Assembly (NCBI RefSeq): GCF_000255295.1
Contig: NC_017030.1
Coordinates: forward strand, 7,290,328 to 7,354,327
Length of the DNA: 64,000 nt
Reading direction: 5' to 3'
Source: Corallococcus coralloides DSM 2259
Lineage (GTDB): Bacteria > Myxococcota > Myxococcia > Myxococcales > Myxococcaceae
Part shown: piece after piece, positions 35,355 to 43,140 of the stretch
Numbering within the stretch: position 1 is the stretch's first letter
Layout: every line of letters begins with the position of its first letter
Notes under the pieces: model-generated
Database searches by the model: none
Told to the model about the DNA's origin: nothing
The model's input: only the letters and a program-made list of their open reading frames with translations
Program-made: the position numbers and the translations under genes

Positions 35355-37205
35355 CTACCAGAGCGCCCGCGCCAGCACGATGCCCACTCCCACCAGCCCC
35401 TCGCCCGCGATGAGCCCGGCCGCCAGCGTCACCCCCGGCCCGTCCGACCCGGGCCGCCACCGCCGGGCCAGCTCCCACCCCAGCCCGCCCAGGAAGAACC
35501 CCAGGCAGGTGGAAGCAGGCAGCAGACACGCCAATCCCATCCCGACCGCCGAGGGCGTCCAACGGCGGAAGCGCTCCGGCAGCGCCTGCTCACCCAGCGT
35601 GAGGACGGCCGCCGCGCCCGCGGCCCACGCCATGGCGATCCGCAGGTCCGCCGAGACAGCGTCCAGCCCCGACGCCAGTACCGCCGCCACTCCCGCCGTC
35701 ACCGTCGCGGCCGGCGCCGGGAAACGCTCCGACCCCAGCACGGACGGCTCCGGCACCAGCAGGTAGAACAGCGGCACCACCACCAGCGCCCCCACGACAC
35801 ACCCCACCAGCTGCGCCAGGAACACGCGCTGCGGATTCGCACCCAGCAGGTGGCCCGCCTTCAGGTCCGTGAGGAGGTCCGCGGAAGACGACGCCGCGTT
35901 GACCGTGATGCCCGCCGTCGCCAGGTTCGCGCGCACGTCTCCCGGCAGCAGCACGCCATATGTCAGCTGCGTCACCTGCCCCAGCGCGCCCACGGGGCTC
36001 ACGTCCGTCTCCCCCGTGACACGACAGGAGATGAGACACAGCACGAACGACAGCGCCACCGCGAGCAGCGCGTGCGGCACCGGCACGTTGAAGCCCACCC
36101 GCGCCAGCGCCACCGTCGCGGGCGTCAGCACCAGCATCCCCGCCACCCACCACCGCCCGGGCACCTGGAGCGCTTCAATGGGATGCGGCGCCTGACGCGG
36201 CCCCCGCAGCCCCCGCAGCGCCCGGCCCCACACGCGGGCCTGGAGCGCGAACTGCAACAGCGACGCGGTGGTGAGCGCCGCCGCGCCCGGCCACAGCGCC
36301 CACGCGAGGAAGTCTCCCTCCGGAGCCACGACGCCCGCCGCCATCAACCGGGGCGCGACGACGCCATGGACCACGAGCGCCCCCAGCCACATGGACGCGG
36401 TGACGCGCACGCCCAACAGCGCGCCTCCGCCCACCGGCATCAGCCCCGTCTCCAGCGCGAACCCCAGCCGCTCCAGCGGCACCCCACCCAGCGTCCCGGG
36501 AAACGCAAACGCATACGGCAAGCGCCCGAAGCCATCACGCGCGAGCGTCAACGCGCCCGCGATCAGCCCGCCCACGCCCAGCATGCGCAGCCGCGGCCCC
36601 GCCGCCTCACCGCCCGAATGCAGCGCGCGAGCCGTCGCCGCCGCGGCCGCCCCGGACGCGAACGGCAGCTGCTCCCGGTCCACCAGCTGCCGCTTGAGCG
36701 GCACCGCGAACAGGACGCCCAGCGCGGACAACAGGAACGTCCACGCGAGCAGCGTCACCCCAGGCAGGTGGTGCCCCGTCGTCAACAACCACGCCCCCTG
36801 CACCGACACGAGCGCGCCGCCCGTCGCGTACCCCGCGGACGACGCCACCGTCTGCGCGCACCCCAGCTCCAGCAGGGACAGAGGGCTCCCGGCGACACGG
36901 GGGCTCAAGCGCCGCAGCGTCCCATGCGCCGCGGACGCGAGCAGCGCGGCGGTGACGGCCACGCCGAACGCCACGCCCGTCTTCAGGCCCGCGTAGAGGT
37001 TGGTGGCGCAGGTGAGCACGCCCAGCCCCGCGCCCAGGAGCACCGCGCGCAGGGTGAGCTGGGGCAGCCGGTCGCCCTGATACACGTGCTTCAGCCAGTA
37101 GGTGTCCACCTCCGCCTGCGTCGTGCCAGGGATGCTCAGCAGCGTCAGCGAGGCGTCGGTCGGCGTGTCCCCGGCGGGGACGGCTCGGGGGGCGGGGGCC
37201 GGCAT
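35355..37205 (-). CDS. OPT-family (oligopeptide/metal-chelate) transporter
   Basis: A 616-aa integral membrane protein from the ATG at 37205 (MPAPAPRAVPAGDTPTDASL). It has about 14-16 hydrophobic helices. OPT family hallmarks are the N-terminal 'LTLRAVLLGAGLGVLTCATNLYAGLKTGVAFG'-type motif (residues about 45-75, partly quoted), a GLKTG-like loop, and a conserved 'DLLTDLKAGHLLGANPQRVF' segment near residue 445. The family couples proton motive force to uptake of oligopeptides or siderophore-metal complexes; the substrate is unknown. It is divergent from the Hint lipoprotein gene, with a 224-bp, comparatively A+T-rich intergenic region that should contain both promoters. Confidence 0.85.
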   Translation of the reverse strand: MPAPAPRAVPAGDTPTDASLTLLSIPGTTQAEVDTYWLKHVYQGDRLPQLTLRAVLLGAGLGVLTCATNLYAGLKTGVAFGVAVTAALLASAAHGTLRRLSPRVAGSPLSLLELGCAQTVASSAGYATGGALVSVQGAWLLTTGHHLPGVTLLAWTFLLSALGVLFAVPLKRQLVDREQLPFASGAAAAATARALHSGGEAAGPRLRMLGVGGLIAGALTLARDGFGRLPYAFAFPGTLGGVPLERLGFALETGLMPVGGGALLGVRVTASMWLGALVVHGVVAPRLMAAGVVAPEGDFLAWALWPGAAALTTASLLQFALQARVWGRALRGLRGPRQAPHPIEALQVPGRWWVAGMLVLTPATVALARVGFNVPVPHALLAVALSFVLCLISCRVTGETDVSPVGALGQVTQLTYGVLLPGDVRANLATAGITVNAASSSADLLTDLKAGHLLGANPQRVFLAQLVGCVVGALVVVPLFYLLVPEPSVLGSERFPAPAATVTAGVAAVLASGLDAVSADLRIAMAWAAGAAAVLTLGEQALPERFRRWTPSAVGMGLACLLPASTCLGFFLGGLGWELARRWRPGSDGPGVTLAAGLIAGEGLVGVGIVLARALW

Positions 37206-37429
37206 GGGTCGCTCATCCTCTCCGTTCGCAATCTCCCGCGCTACATCCCCGTCCCGTCGTGACCCGGGATGTTTCAATCCCTGTCGCCTCTGCCCTCCCA
37301 ATCACAGGCACCCAGATGTCACAGACGTCGGCCTGATTTCATGGGACATCCAGGACTATTCAGAGCATACTCAATGTGAACCGAGCCAGCACTCATGGTG
37401 AGAAGGCGTCCGGTTCGCGGAGTTCCCCG

Positions 37430-39322
37430 ATGCTCCACGTCACCCCCAGCTGGAAGCGCCTCGCCTTGTCCGCGATGGTGTTCTCGACTCCTCTCATGGC
37501 CGGCTGCACGGCCGAGCCCACGCGCGAAGCGCCGACGGCCTCCGTGCGCCAGGACCGGGCCCACGACTCGCTGAAGATGTCGAAGCTGTACGCGCAGTGG
37601 AAGCAGCAGCACGCGAATGGCACCCAGATGCCGCTCGACCTGGGCGACGCGGATCAGTACGCCTTCCTGATGAAGCGCCTGGAGGCGGCGGGCAACACCC
37701 CAGCCAACTCCCCGCGCCTGTTCTCCAGCCTGTCGCGGCAGCGCGAGCGCGTGCTGGCGGAGAAGGCCTCCGGGAACGTGAAGGCGCAGACCACGACCGC
37801 CGAGTGGTGCGGCCACCTGCTGCCGCTGGAGGAGATCGCGCACGGCAGCGGCGAGACGACGTTCCAGGGCTCGGGCTACCTCACCTGCGCTGGCGGAGCG
37901 GACTACTCCTACGTGGACTTCAACGCGTACTCCACGACGCCGGACCGCCAGGAGTTCCAGCTGCTGGCCACGACGGCCACGGAGGACTACCTGGCCAAGA
38001 CGCTGGAGACGGATCCGCTGAACGTGGTGCTGGACGCGGGTCCGGACCGGGTCCTGTATTACGACTCGGTGGCCATGGCCTACGACGAGGCCAGCGGCCG
38101 GATGGAGACCTTCTACTCCACCGCGGACACCACGGTGCTGCTCCTGCCGCCGGGCCTGAACTTCGACCACCCCCGCGAGCTCATCGGCACGGGACTGGCG
38201 GGCAACGCCATCCGCACCTGCCTGGAGCGCGGCTCCGCGACGGGCGCGCTGGACTGCGACTACACGCTGGCGAAGAAGGACGCGGCCGGCAACATCACCG
38301 CCTTCGCGGGCGGCTACACGGGCGTGGCGGCGGTGAATGCCCAGACGTCCGTGGCCGCGAAGAAGTGGCTGCCGGACACGACGGCCTACTGGCCCACGCC
38401 GGGCGCGTTCAACGCGGCCAGGCTGTACCTGCCGGCGCGAGGCACGTACGTGACCGGCCTGCCGGCCAACTGCACCGTGACGACGGTGAAGAGCGAGGTG
38501 AACATCGTCCTCTTGAGCGCGGGTGGCCGCTGCAAGGTGAACAACGTCGCCGCGACCACGCCGGGCACGGTGGTGCTCACGGGCAGCCTGCCGCTGGGCA
38601 CGGGCGCGGACGCGTCCAGCATCCCCTTCAACGGGCTGATGGACCTGGGCACGGACTGCCTGGCCCACGAGCAGGACGTGGCGATGCAGGCCTTCACCAC
38701 GGTGAACGCGACCTGCCCCCGCTCCGGTGGCGGCTTCAGCCCGGTGACGCGCGTGGGCTTCCGCCGGCTGGCGGTGCTGGACTTCAAGAACAGCTGCCTC
38801 GCTGCGGGCACGCGCGTGCTGCGCGCGGACGGCAGGTCCGTCCCCGTGGAGTCCGTGAAGGTCGGTGACCGCGTGCTGTCGAACACGTCCGGCCGCGCCC
38901 TCACCGTCACCACGGTGACGAAGGGCACCGAGTCCCAGCCGATGGTGCGCCTGAAGGCAGGCAAGGGCCAGGACGTGCTCGTCACCAACACCCACCCCAT
39001 GGTGAGCCGCACCCGCGGCGTCGTGACGGCGGGCGAGCTCGCGGTGGGTGACGTGCTCATGACGAAGGACGGAGAGGCGACGCTGGCCTCCGTGGAGCGC
39101 GTGCCCTTCAAGGGCCAGGTCTACAACCTGACCCTGGGCACGGACACGGAGCTGCTGGACGTGGGCGCCAAGGAGCACACGCTCATCGCCAACGGCTTCG
39201 TGGTCGGTGACGCGCGCATGCAGACGGACCTGGCGCGGGAGAAGCACACGCCAGTCGCCTCGGACGTGCTGGCCGTGCTGCCCGCCGCGTGGCACGCGGA
39301 CTACCTGAACAGCCGCCGCTAA
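37430..39322 (+). CDS. lipoprotein with C-terminal Hint (intein/hedgehog-like) domain
   Basis: A 630-aa protein from the ATG at 37430 (MLHVTPSWKRLALSAMVFST), which gives a lipoprotein signal with lipobox LMAGC; an ATG 18 codons earlier is possible. Residues 25-455 have no recognised domain but several cysteines. From Cys456 (NSCLAAGTRVLRADGRSVPV) a Hint domain runs for about 130 residues: 'VESVKVGDRVLSN', the block B-like 'VLVTNTHPMVSRTRGV', then 'GQVYNLTLGTDTELLDVGAK' and the terminal 'EHTLIANGFVVGD'. Hint domains self-cleave at the leading Cys. Here the last 40 or so residues after the domain end in 'AWHADYLNSRR'. It may release the N-terminal lipoprotein part, or anchor or cross-link it. 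Confidence 0.88.
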   Translation: MLHVTPSWKRLALSAMVFSTPLMAGCTAEPTREAPTASVRQDRAHDSLKMSKLYAQWKQQHANGTQMPLDLGDADQYAFLMKRLEAAGNTPANSPRLFSSLSRQRERVLAEKASGNVKAQTTTAEWCGHLLPLEEIAHGSGETTFQGSGYLTCAGGADYSYVDFNAYSTTPDRQEFQLLATTATEDYLAKTLETDPLNVVLDAGPDRVLYYDSVAMAYDEASGRMETFYSTADTTVLLLPPGLNFDHPRELIGTGLAGNAIRTCLERGSATGALDCDYTLAKKDAAGNITAFAGGYTGVAAVNAQTSVAAKKWLPDTTAYWPTPGAFNAARLYLPARGTYVTGLPANCTVTTVKSEVNIVLLSAGGRCKVNNVAATTPGTVVLTGSLPLGTGADASSIPFNGLMDLGTDCLAHEQDVAMQAFTTVNATCPRSGGGFSPVTRVGFRRLAVLDFKNSCLAAGTRVLRADGRSVPVESVKVGDRVLSNTSGRALTVTTVTKGTESQPMVRLKAGKGQDVLVTNTHPMVSRTRGVVTAGELAVGDVLMTKDGEATLASVERVPFKGQVYNLTLGTDTELLDVGAKEHTLIANGFVVGDARMQTDLAREKHTPVASDVLAVLPAAWHADYLNSRR

Positions 39323-39328
39323 GAAGCG

Positions 39329-41338
39329 TCAGGCCTCGCGCGAACGCAGCAGGTAGAAGACGTAGCCGTAGCTGTCCCCGTGGCGGCGGTACAGGTTCAC
39401 CTCCTGTTCCGCCGCCGCGATGACCTCGCGCAGCGCCGCGTCCGCGGTGGGGCGCAGCCGTTCGATGCGCTGGAGGAGCGGCGTGTAGTAGTCGTCCCAC
39501 CACGCGGACGCGGGCAGCGTGAAGGTGTCCAGCACCGTGAAGCCCGCCGCCTCCGCTCTGGCGCGGTTCTGGGCGATGTTGCCCATGGACGGATACCCGG
39601 AGGCCCAGAAGCGCACCGCCTCCGGGGGACGGACGTCGGTGAGCCAGGTGCACTCGGTGACGGCCACCTGCCCACCGGCCGCGAGCAACGGCCGCCACTG
39701 GCGCAGGCCCTGCTCGAAGCCCAGCAGGTAGATGGCGCCCTCGGACCAGAGCAGGTCGAAGGAGCCGGGCGGCAGCGACAGCGCGCTCATGTCCTCCTGG
39801 CGCGTGACGATGGCGTCCGACAGTCCCTGCTCGCGGGCCTCGCGCTCCAGCCGGTCCAGATAGGGCCGGTGCAGGTCCACGGCGGTGACGCGCGTGCCCA
39901 GCTCCCGCGCGAGCACCAGCGACTGCCGTCCGGTGCCCGCGCCCAGGTCCAGCACGCGCGGCGAGGGCGGCAGCGGGGACAGGCGCCGCAGCGCTTCCCG
40001 GGTGCAGGCGTCGCTGCCGGGGCCCAGGCGGGGCAGCTCGTTGTAGAGGGTGAAGAAGGCGTTGACCGTCTGGCGCAGCTCGCCGGAGCTGCGCTTCACG
40101 TTGCCCTGGAGCAGCGGGACGCGCTTCCAGTGCTCCTCGATGCGCTGCTTGAAGAGCTCCGGCATGGGCAGGTCCGCGCGCAGCGTGGTCCACGCGTCGA
40201 GCGCGACCTCGACCGCGCCCTTCACCACCGGGAGGACGTCCTCGTCCGCCAGACCCAGCTTGCGCGCCAGCCGCTCGAAGCTCTGGAGCGACACGTCCTC
40301 GAAGCGCTTGGACTTCGCCAGGTTCAGCGCGAGCTGATCCTGCGGCATGTACTGGATGGTGGAGACGAAGTCGTACGCGGGCGACAGCGTGGGGCGCGTG
40401 CCGTCCGGGTAGTAGAGGGACCAGTTCTTGTGGTGCGCGTCGCCGTTGCCGCACGCGATGATGAACACCAACCGCCGCAGGAACTCCTGGAGCGCGTCCA
40501 GGCCCGCGACCTTGAGCAGCACGTTGGCGATGGTCTCGTAGTTGTACTTCTTGTACTTCTCGTCGGAGTACAGCCCCAGCACCTGCGCCAGGTCCTCCAT
40601 GTGCACGCGGCGGCCGGGGGACGGCCGGTCGAAGCGGCGGATGGCGTACGCCAGGTCCTCGCGCAGGGTGATGCCCTCCGGGAGGCCGTGCAGCTCGGAG
40701 ACCGGGAGCAGCTGGAGCTCCGGCACGTCGATGCCGGTGGCGCGCGCCCAGGTCATCACGGACAGCTCGTTCTCCGGCACGCGGTCGTAGCGGTTGTCCG
40801 GGAGCTTGACGATCCAGTCTCCGCCCAGGCCCCCCATGGGCAGCGTCATGCCCCGGTCGCGCCGGAGCATGGAGAACTTGAGCTGCACGCCCGCGAGCGA
40901 GAAGCGCAGCGGTTCGCCGTCCGACACGGGCTCCGCGGGGACGTCCACCAGCGGCGCGTCGTGGCCGGCGAGCTCGCCCGCGGGACGGACGATGACGGCG
41001 CCAGAGAGGTCCGCGCCCAGGTGGGCGATGAAGAAGAACTCGCGCTGCCGGGCGATGTGCTGGCGTTCGGAGATGAGGTCGCGCAGCGGGCCTTCGGGCA
41101 GGAGGTTGGAGAAGAACGGCGGCAGCCGCATGCGGCTGGTGTGGCGGCGCGACAGGTCGTCCTCGAAGAACTGGCCCAGCACGGGGCGCGGGTAGCGCTG
41201 GCGGTAGTCCTCGGAGAGGCTGAACTCGATGCGCTCGTCCGCGAGCAGCGTGAGCGTGCCGACGTGCACGTCACCAATGAGGACGTCGAGGATGCCCGTG
41301 GTGGACACAGGGAGCGTGGGGTCCATGTCAGTCCTCAT
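39329..41338 (-). CDS. HipA-like Ser/Thr kinase fused to a class I SAM-dependent methyltransferase
   Basis: A 669-aa protein from the ATG at 41338 (a second ATG at 41326 lies four codons on). Residues 15-410 match HipA-type kinases: an N-terminal subdomain (PPFFSNLLPEG near 73), 'SLAGVQLKFS' 147-156, the ATP lysine in 'GDWIVKLP' near 178, 'AIRRFDRP' near 232, 'GNGDAHHKNWSL' 297-308 (catalytic Asp300, Asn305) and 'AYDFVST' as the DFG equivalent. Residues about 425-669 are a methyltransferase with motif I 'VLDLGAGTGR' 462-471, 'TAVDLHRPYL' and 'FDLLWSEGAIY'. An internal GTG at 40099 could give the methyltransferase alone. It overlaps the upstream DUF262 gene by 11 bp. I know of no described system with this fusion; role inferred as toxin-antitoxin or defence. 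Confidence 0.88.
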   Translation of the reverse strand: MRTDMDPTLPVSTTGILDVLIGDVHVGTLTLLADERIEFSLSEDYRQRYPRPVLGQFFEDDLSRRHTSRMRLPPFFSNLLPEGPLRDLISERQHIARQREFFFIAHLGADLSGAVIVRPAGELAGHDAPLVDVPAEPVSDGEPLRFSLAGVQLKFSMLRRDRGMTLPMGGLGGDWIVKLPDNRYDRVPENELSVMTWARATGIDVPELQLLPVSELHGLPEGITLREDLAYAIRRFDRPSPGRRVHMEDLAQVLGLYSDEKYKKYNYETIANVLLKVAGLDALQEFLRRLVFIIACGNGDAHHKNWSLYYPDGTRPTLSPAYDFVSTIQYMPQDQLALNLAKSKRFEDVSLQSFERLARKLGLADEDVLPVVKGAVEVALDAWTTLRADLPMPELFKQRIEEHWKRVPLLQGNVKRSSGELRQTVNAFFTLYNELPRLGPGSDACTREALRRLSPLPPSPRVLDLGAGTGRQSLVLARELGTRVTAVDLHRPYLDRLEREAREQGLSDAIVTRQEDMSALSLPPGSFDLLWSEGAIYLLGFEQGLRQWRPLLAAGGQVAVTECTWLTDVRPPEAVRFWASGYPSMGNIAQNRARAEAAGFTVLDTFTLPASAWWDDYYTPLLQRIERLRPTADAALREVIAAAEQEVNLYRRHGDSYGYVFYLLRSREA

Positions 41339-42992
41339 CGTCGTCGATGATCATCGACTGGAGCGAAGGCCGGTCCGAGTCGTCCCAGCGCGTGCGGGCC
41401 TCCATGAACTGGCGCAGGACGGGCTCCAGCACCGCCTGACGCAGCTGGAGGAACCCCAGCCCGTCATTGCCCCTCAGTGCGTCCAGGGCCTTCGGGGTGA
41501 GCCCGTGGCTCTGGAGGATCTCCTCCGCCGGGGGCGGCCGTGCTTCGAGCACCTGGACGAGCGAGCGCCCCGGCACCGGAGGGTGGAAGAGGAAGCCGAA
41601 GGTCCCGTCCATCACGCGCCGGACCATCCGGCGGTCCACGATTCCAGGCGTCATCCACCGCACGTCACCCGGGGGGAGGATGGGCTGGAGTCCCTCGCCC
41701 GGCAGCTCCAGCAACTCTCCGGGCTCCAACACGGCCCCTGTCAGCAGGTGACGTGGCTGGAGGGACATCATCGCGATGCGCAGGACCAGCGGAGGTCCCA
41801 TGGGAGCGTTGGGAATGACGGGCATCCCCGTCTCCATCCACCAGCGGATGAGCGGCGGAGGGACCTGCCCCAGCAACGCCTGGATGGAGCGCTCCTCGTC
41901 GGAGCGGATGGCCGCGAAGACCTGGAGGGCCTCCGCGGGCTTCAGCCCCCAGCCGCCGAAGACGATGTGGCGCCAGAACCAGCGCGACACCAGCTCTCGC
42001 GAGCGCGGTGACGGTTCGGGGTGCAGCTGGAAGAAGCGCGTCAGCAGGACCAGCGAGGTCTCTGGCTCGGGCAGGAGCTTGAGGTGCGGGATGAACGCAT
42101 CGCGCTTGAGGAACACGATGGCGTCCCGGAGCGCCCGGTCCGTGCGGCGGACGGTCTCCGTGAGCTCGTCGTCCTGGTTGAGCTGCTCCTGGTAGCCCCG
42201 CGTGAAGTCCAGGCCGCGCACGGCCAGCACGGCCCTGAGCAGCAGCGACTCCGGGATGCTCCCGAAGCCCAGCTCCCGCAGCCCTTCGGTCACCGACTCC
42301 AGGCTGAGCGAGCGCGAGCCCACGTACAGCGCGTTGAACACCTCTTCATCCGTGAGCGGGCGGCCCGCGGTGTTGAGGCGCTTGAAGATGATGCGCAGGA
42401 CCTTCTCGTCCGCCGTGTCCACGACGTACGCGGGCACCTGGTACTCGCGGATGGCCTTGCCCAGGCGGATGGCGGCGCGCAGGTGCTCCGGGTTCGCCTC
42501 ACGGCCCGGGTAGCGGTTGAGCCAGTGGAGCAGCGACTCGCTGTCCAGCACCTCGTTCATGGGCAGCCAGTGCGGTGGCGGTGCCCCGGCGGCCGGAGGC
42601 GCGTGCAGCTCCTCCGTCTCCAGGTCGAAGTACAGGTGGAAGTCATCGCGTCCGGCTTCATCGCCATAGGACGGATGCAGCAGCACCCCCGCGAGCGCCG
42701 TCACGCGCTGCTGTCCGTCCACGGCCCACAGGCCCTGGCTCGTGGAGGGCGCGTCGATGCGCACGGGGCCGAAGCTGACGTTGGCGGCGGGGGCTTCCCG
42801 GCGCCAGAACAACAGGGTCCCGATGGGATAGCCCCGGTACACGCTGTCCAGCAGGTCGCGCACGTCCTCCGCGGTCCAACGCAGGGGGCGCTGGAAGTCG
42901 GGGATGCGCACCTCGCCGCGCCGCACGCGGTCGAGCAGGTCCTCGATGCTGAACGACTTCGTCTCCGGGCGCCGCGTCAGGGGAGCGGGCAT
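41328..42992 (-). CDS. DUF262-domain (GmrSD N-terminal type) protein without HNH domain
   Basis: A 554-aa soluble protein from the ATG at 42992. The N-terminal 280 residues match DUF262: 'IPDFQRPLRW' 30-39 with 'GYPIGTLLFWRR' 54-65, the nucleotide-hydrolysis motif 'VDGQQRVTAL' 91-100, and 'IIFKRLNTAGRPLTDEEVFN' near 205. In GmrSD/SspE-like proteins this domain binds NTP and senses DNA, followed by a DUF1524 HNH nuclease. Here the C-terminal 270 residues lack the HNH pattern and instead form an unrecognised helical region ending in an acidic tail (IIDDDED). Its 3' end overlaps the HipA-methyltransferase gene, so the two are translated together. It takes the position that HipB normally has. Confidence 0.88.
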   Translation of the reverse strand: MPAPLTRRPETKSFSIEDLLDRVRRGEVRIPDFQRPLRWTAEDVRDLLDSVYRGYPIGTLLFWRREAPAANVSFGPVRIDAPSTSQGLWAVDGQQRVTALAGVLLHPSYGDEAGRDDFHLYFDLETEELHAPPAAGAPPPHWLPMNEVLDSESLLHWLNRYPGREANPEHLRAAIRLGKAIREYQVPAYVVDTADEKVLRIIFKRLNTAGRPLTDEEVFNALYVGSRSLSLESVTEGLRELGFGSIPESLLLRAVLAVRGLDFTRGYQEQLNQDDELTETVRRTDRALRDAIVFLKRDAFIPHLKLLPEPETSLVLLTRFFQLHPEPSPRSRELVSRWFWRHIVFGGWGLKPAEALQVFAAIRSDEERSIQALLGQVPPPLIRWWMETGMPVIPNAPMGPPLVLRIAMMSLQPRHLLTGAVLEPGELLELPGEGLQPILPPGDVRWMTPGIVDRRMVRRVMDGTFGFLFHPPVPGRSLVQVLEARPPPAEEILQSHGLTPKALDALRGNDGLGFLQLRQAVLEPVLRQFMEARTRWDDSDRPSLQSMIIDDDED

Positions 42993-43140
42993 CGCGTGCC
43001 TCCTCCCCCGAGTCTGTAACCCGAAGCTCCAGTAGCCGCCACCCTCGCGCGGGAAACGTCACCACCGCACAGCCAGCCTCCGCGAGTCCCGCCGTATTGC
43101 ACCGCGAGTCATCGCGACTCCCAACGAGGGGGAATCACCC

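Noticed and set aside
35062..37262. Long plus-strand open frames opposite the OPT transporter and giant kinase
   Set aside because: Arg/Pro/His-rich shadow translations with no domain; the minus-strand frames carry kinase and OPT signatures.
39329..42992. Classical HipBA toxin-antitoxin operon
   Set aside because: No HipB-like HTH gene is present; the upstream partner is a 554-aa DUF262 protein and the kinase carries a methyltransferase.
41328..42992. Complete GmrSD type IV restriction enzyme
   Set aside because: The C-terminal DUF1524 HNH motif expected in GmrD/SspE-type proteins is not found, so nuclease activity cannot be claimed.
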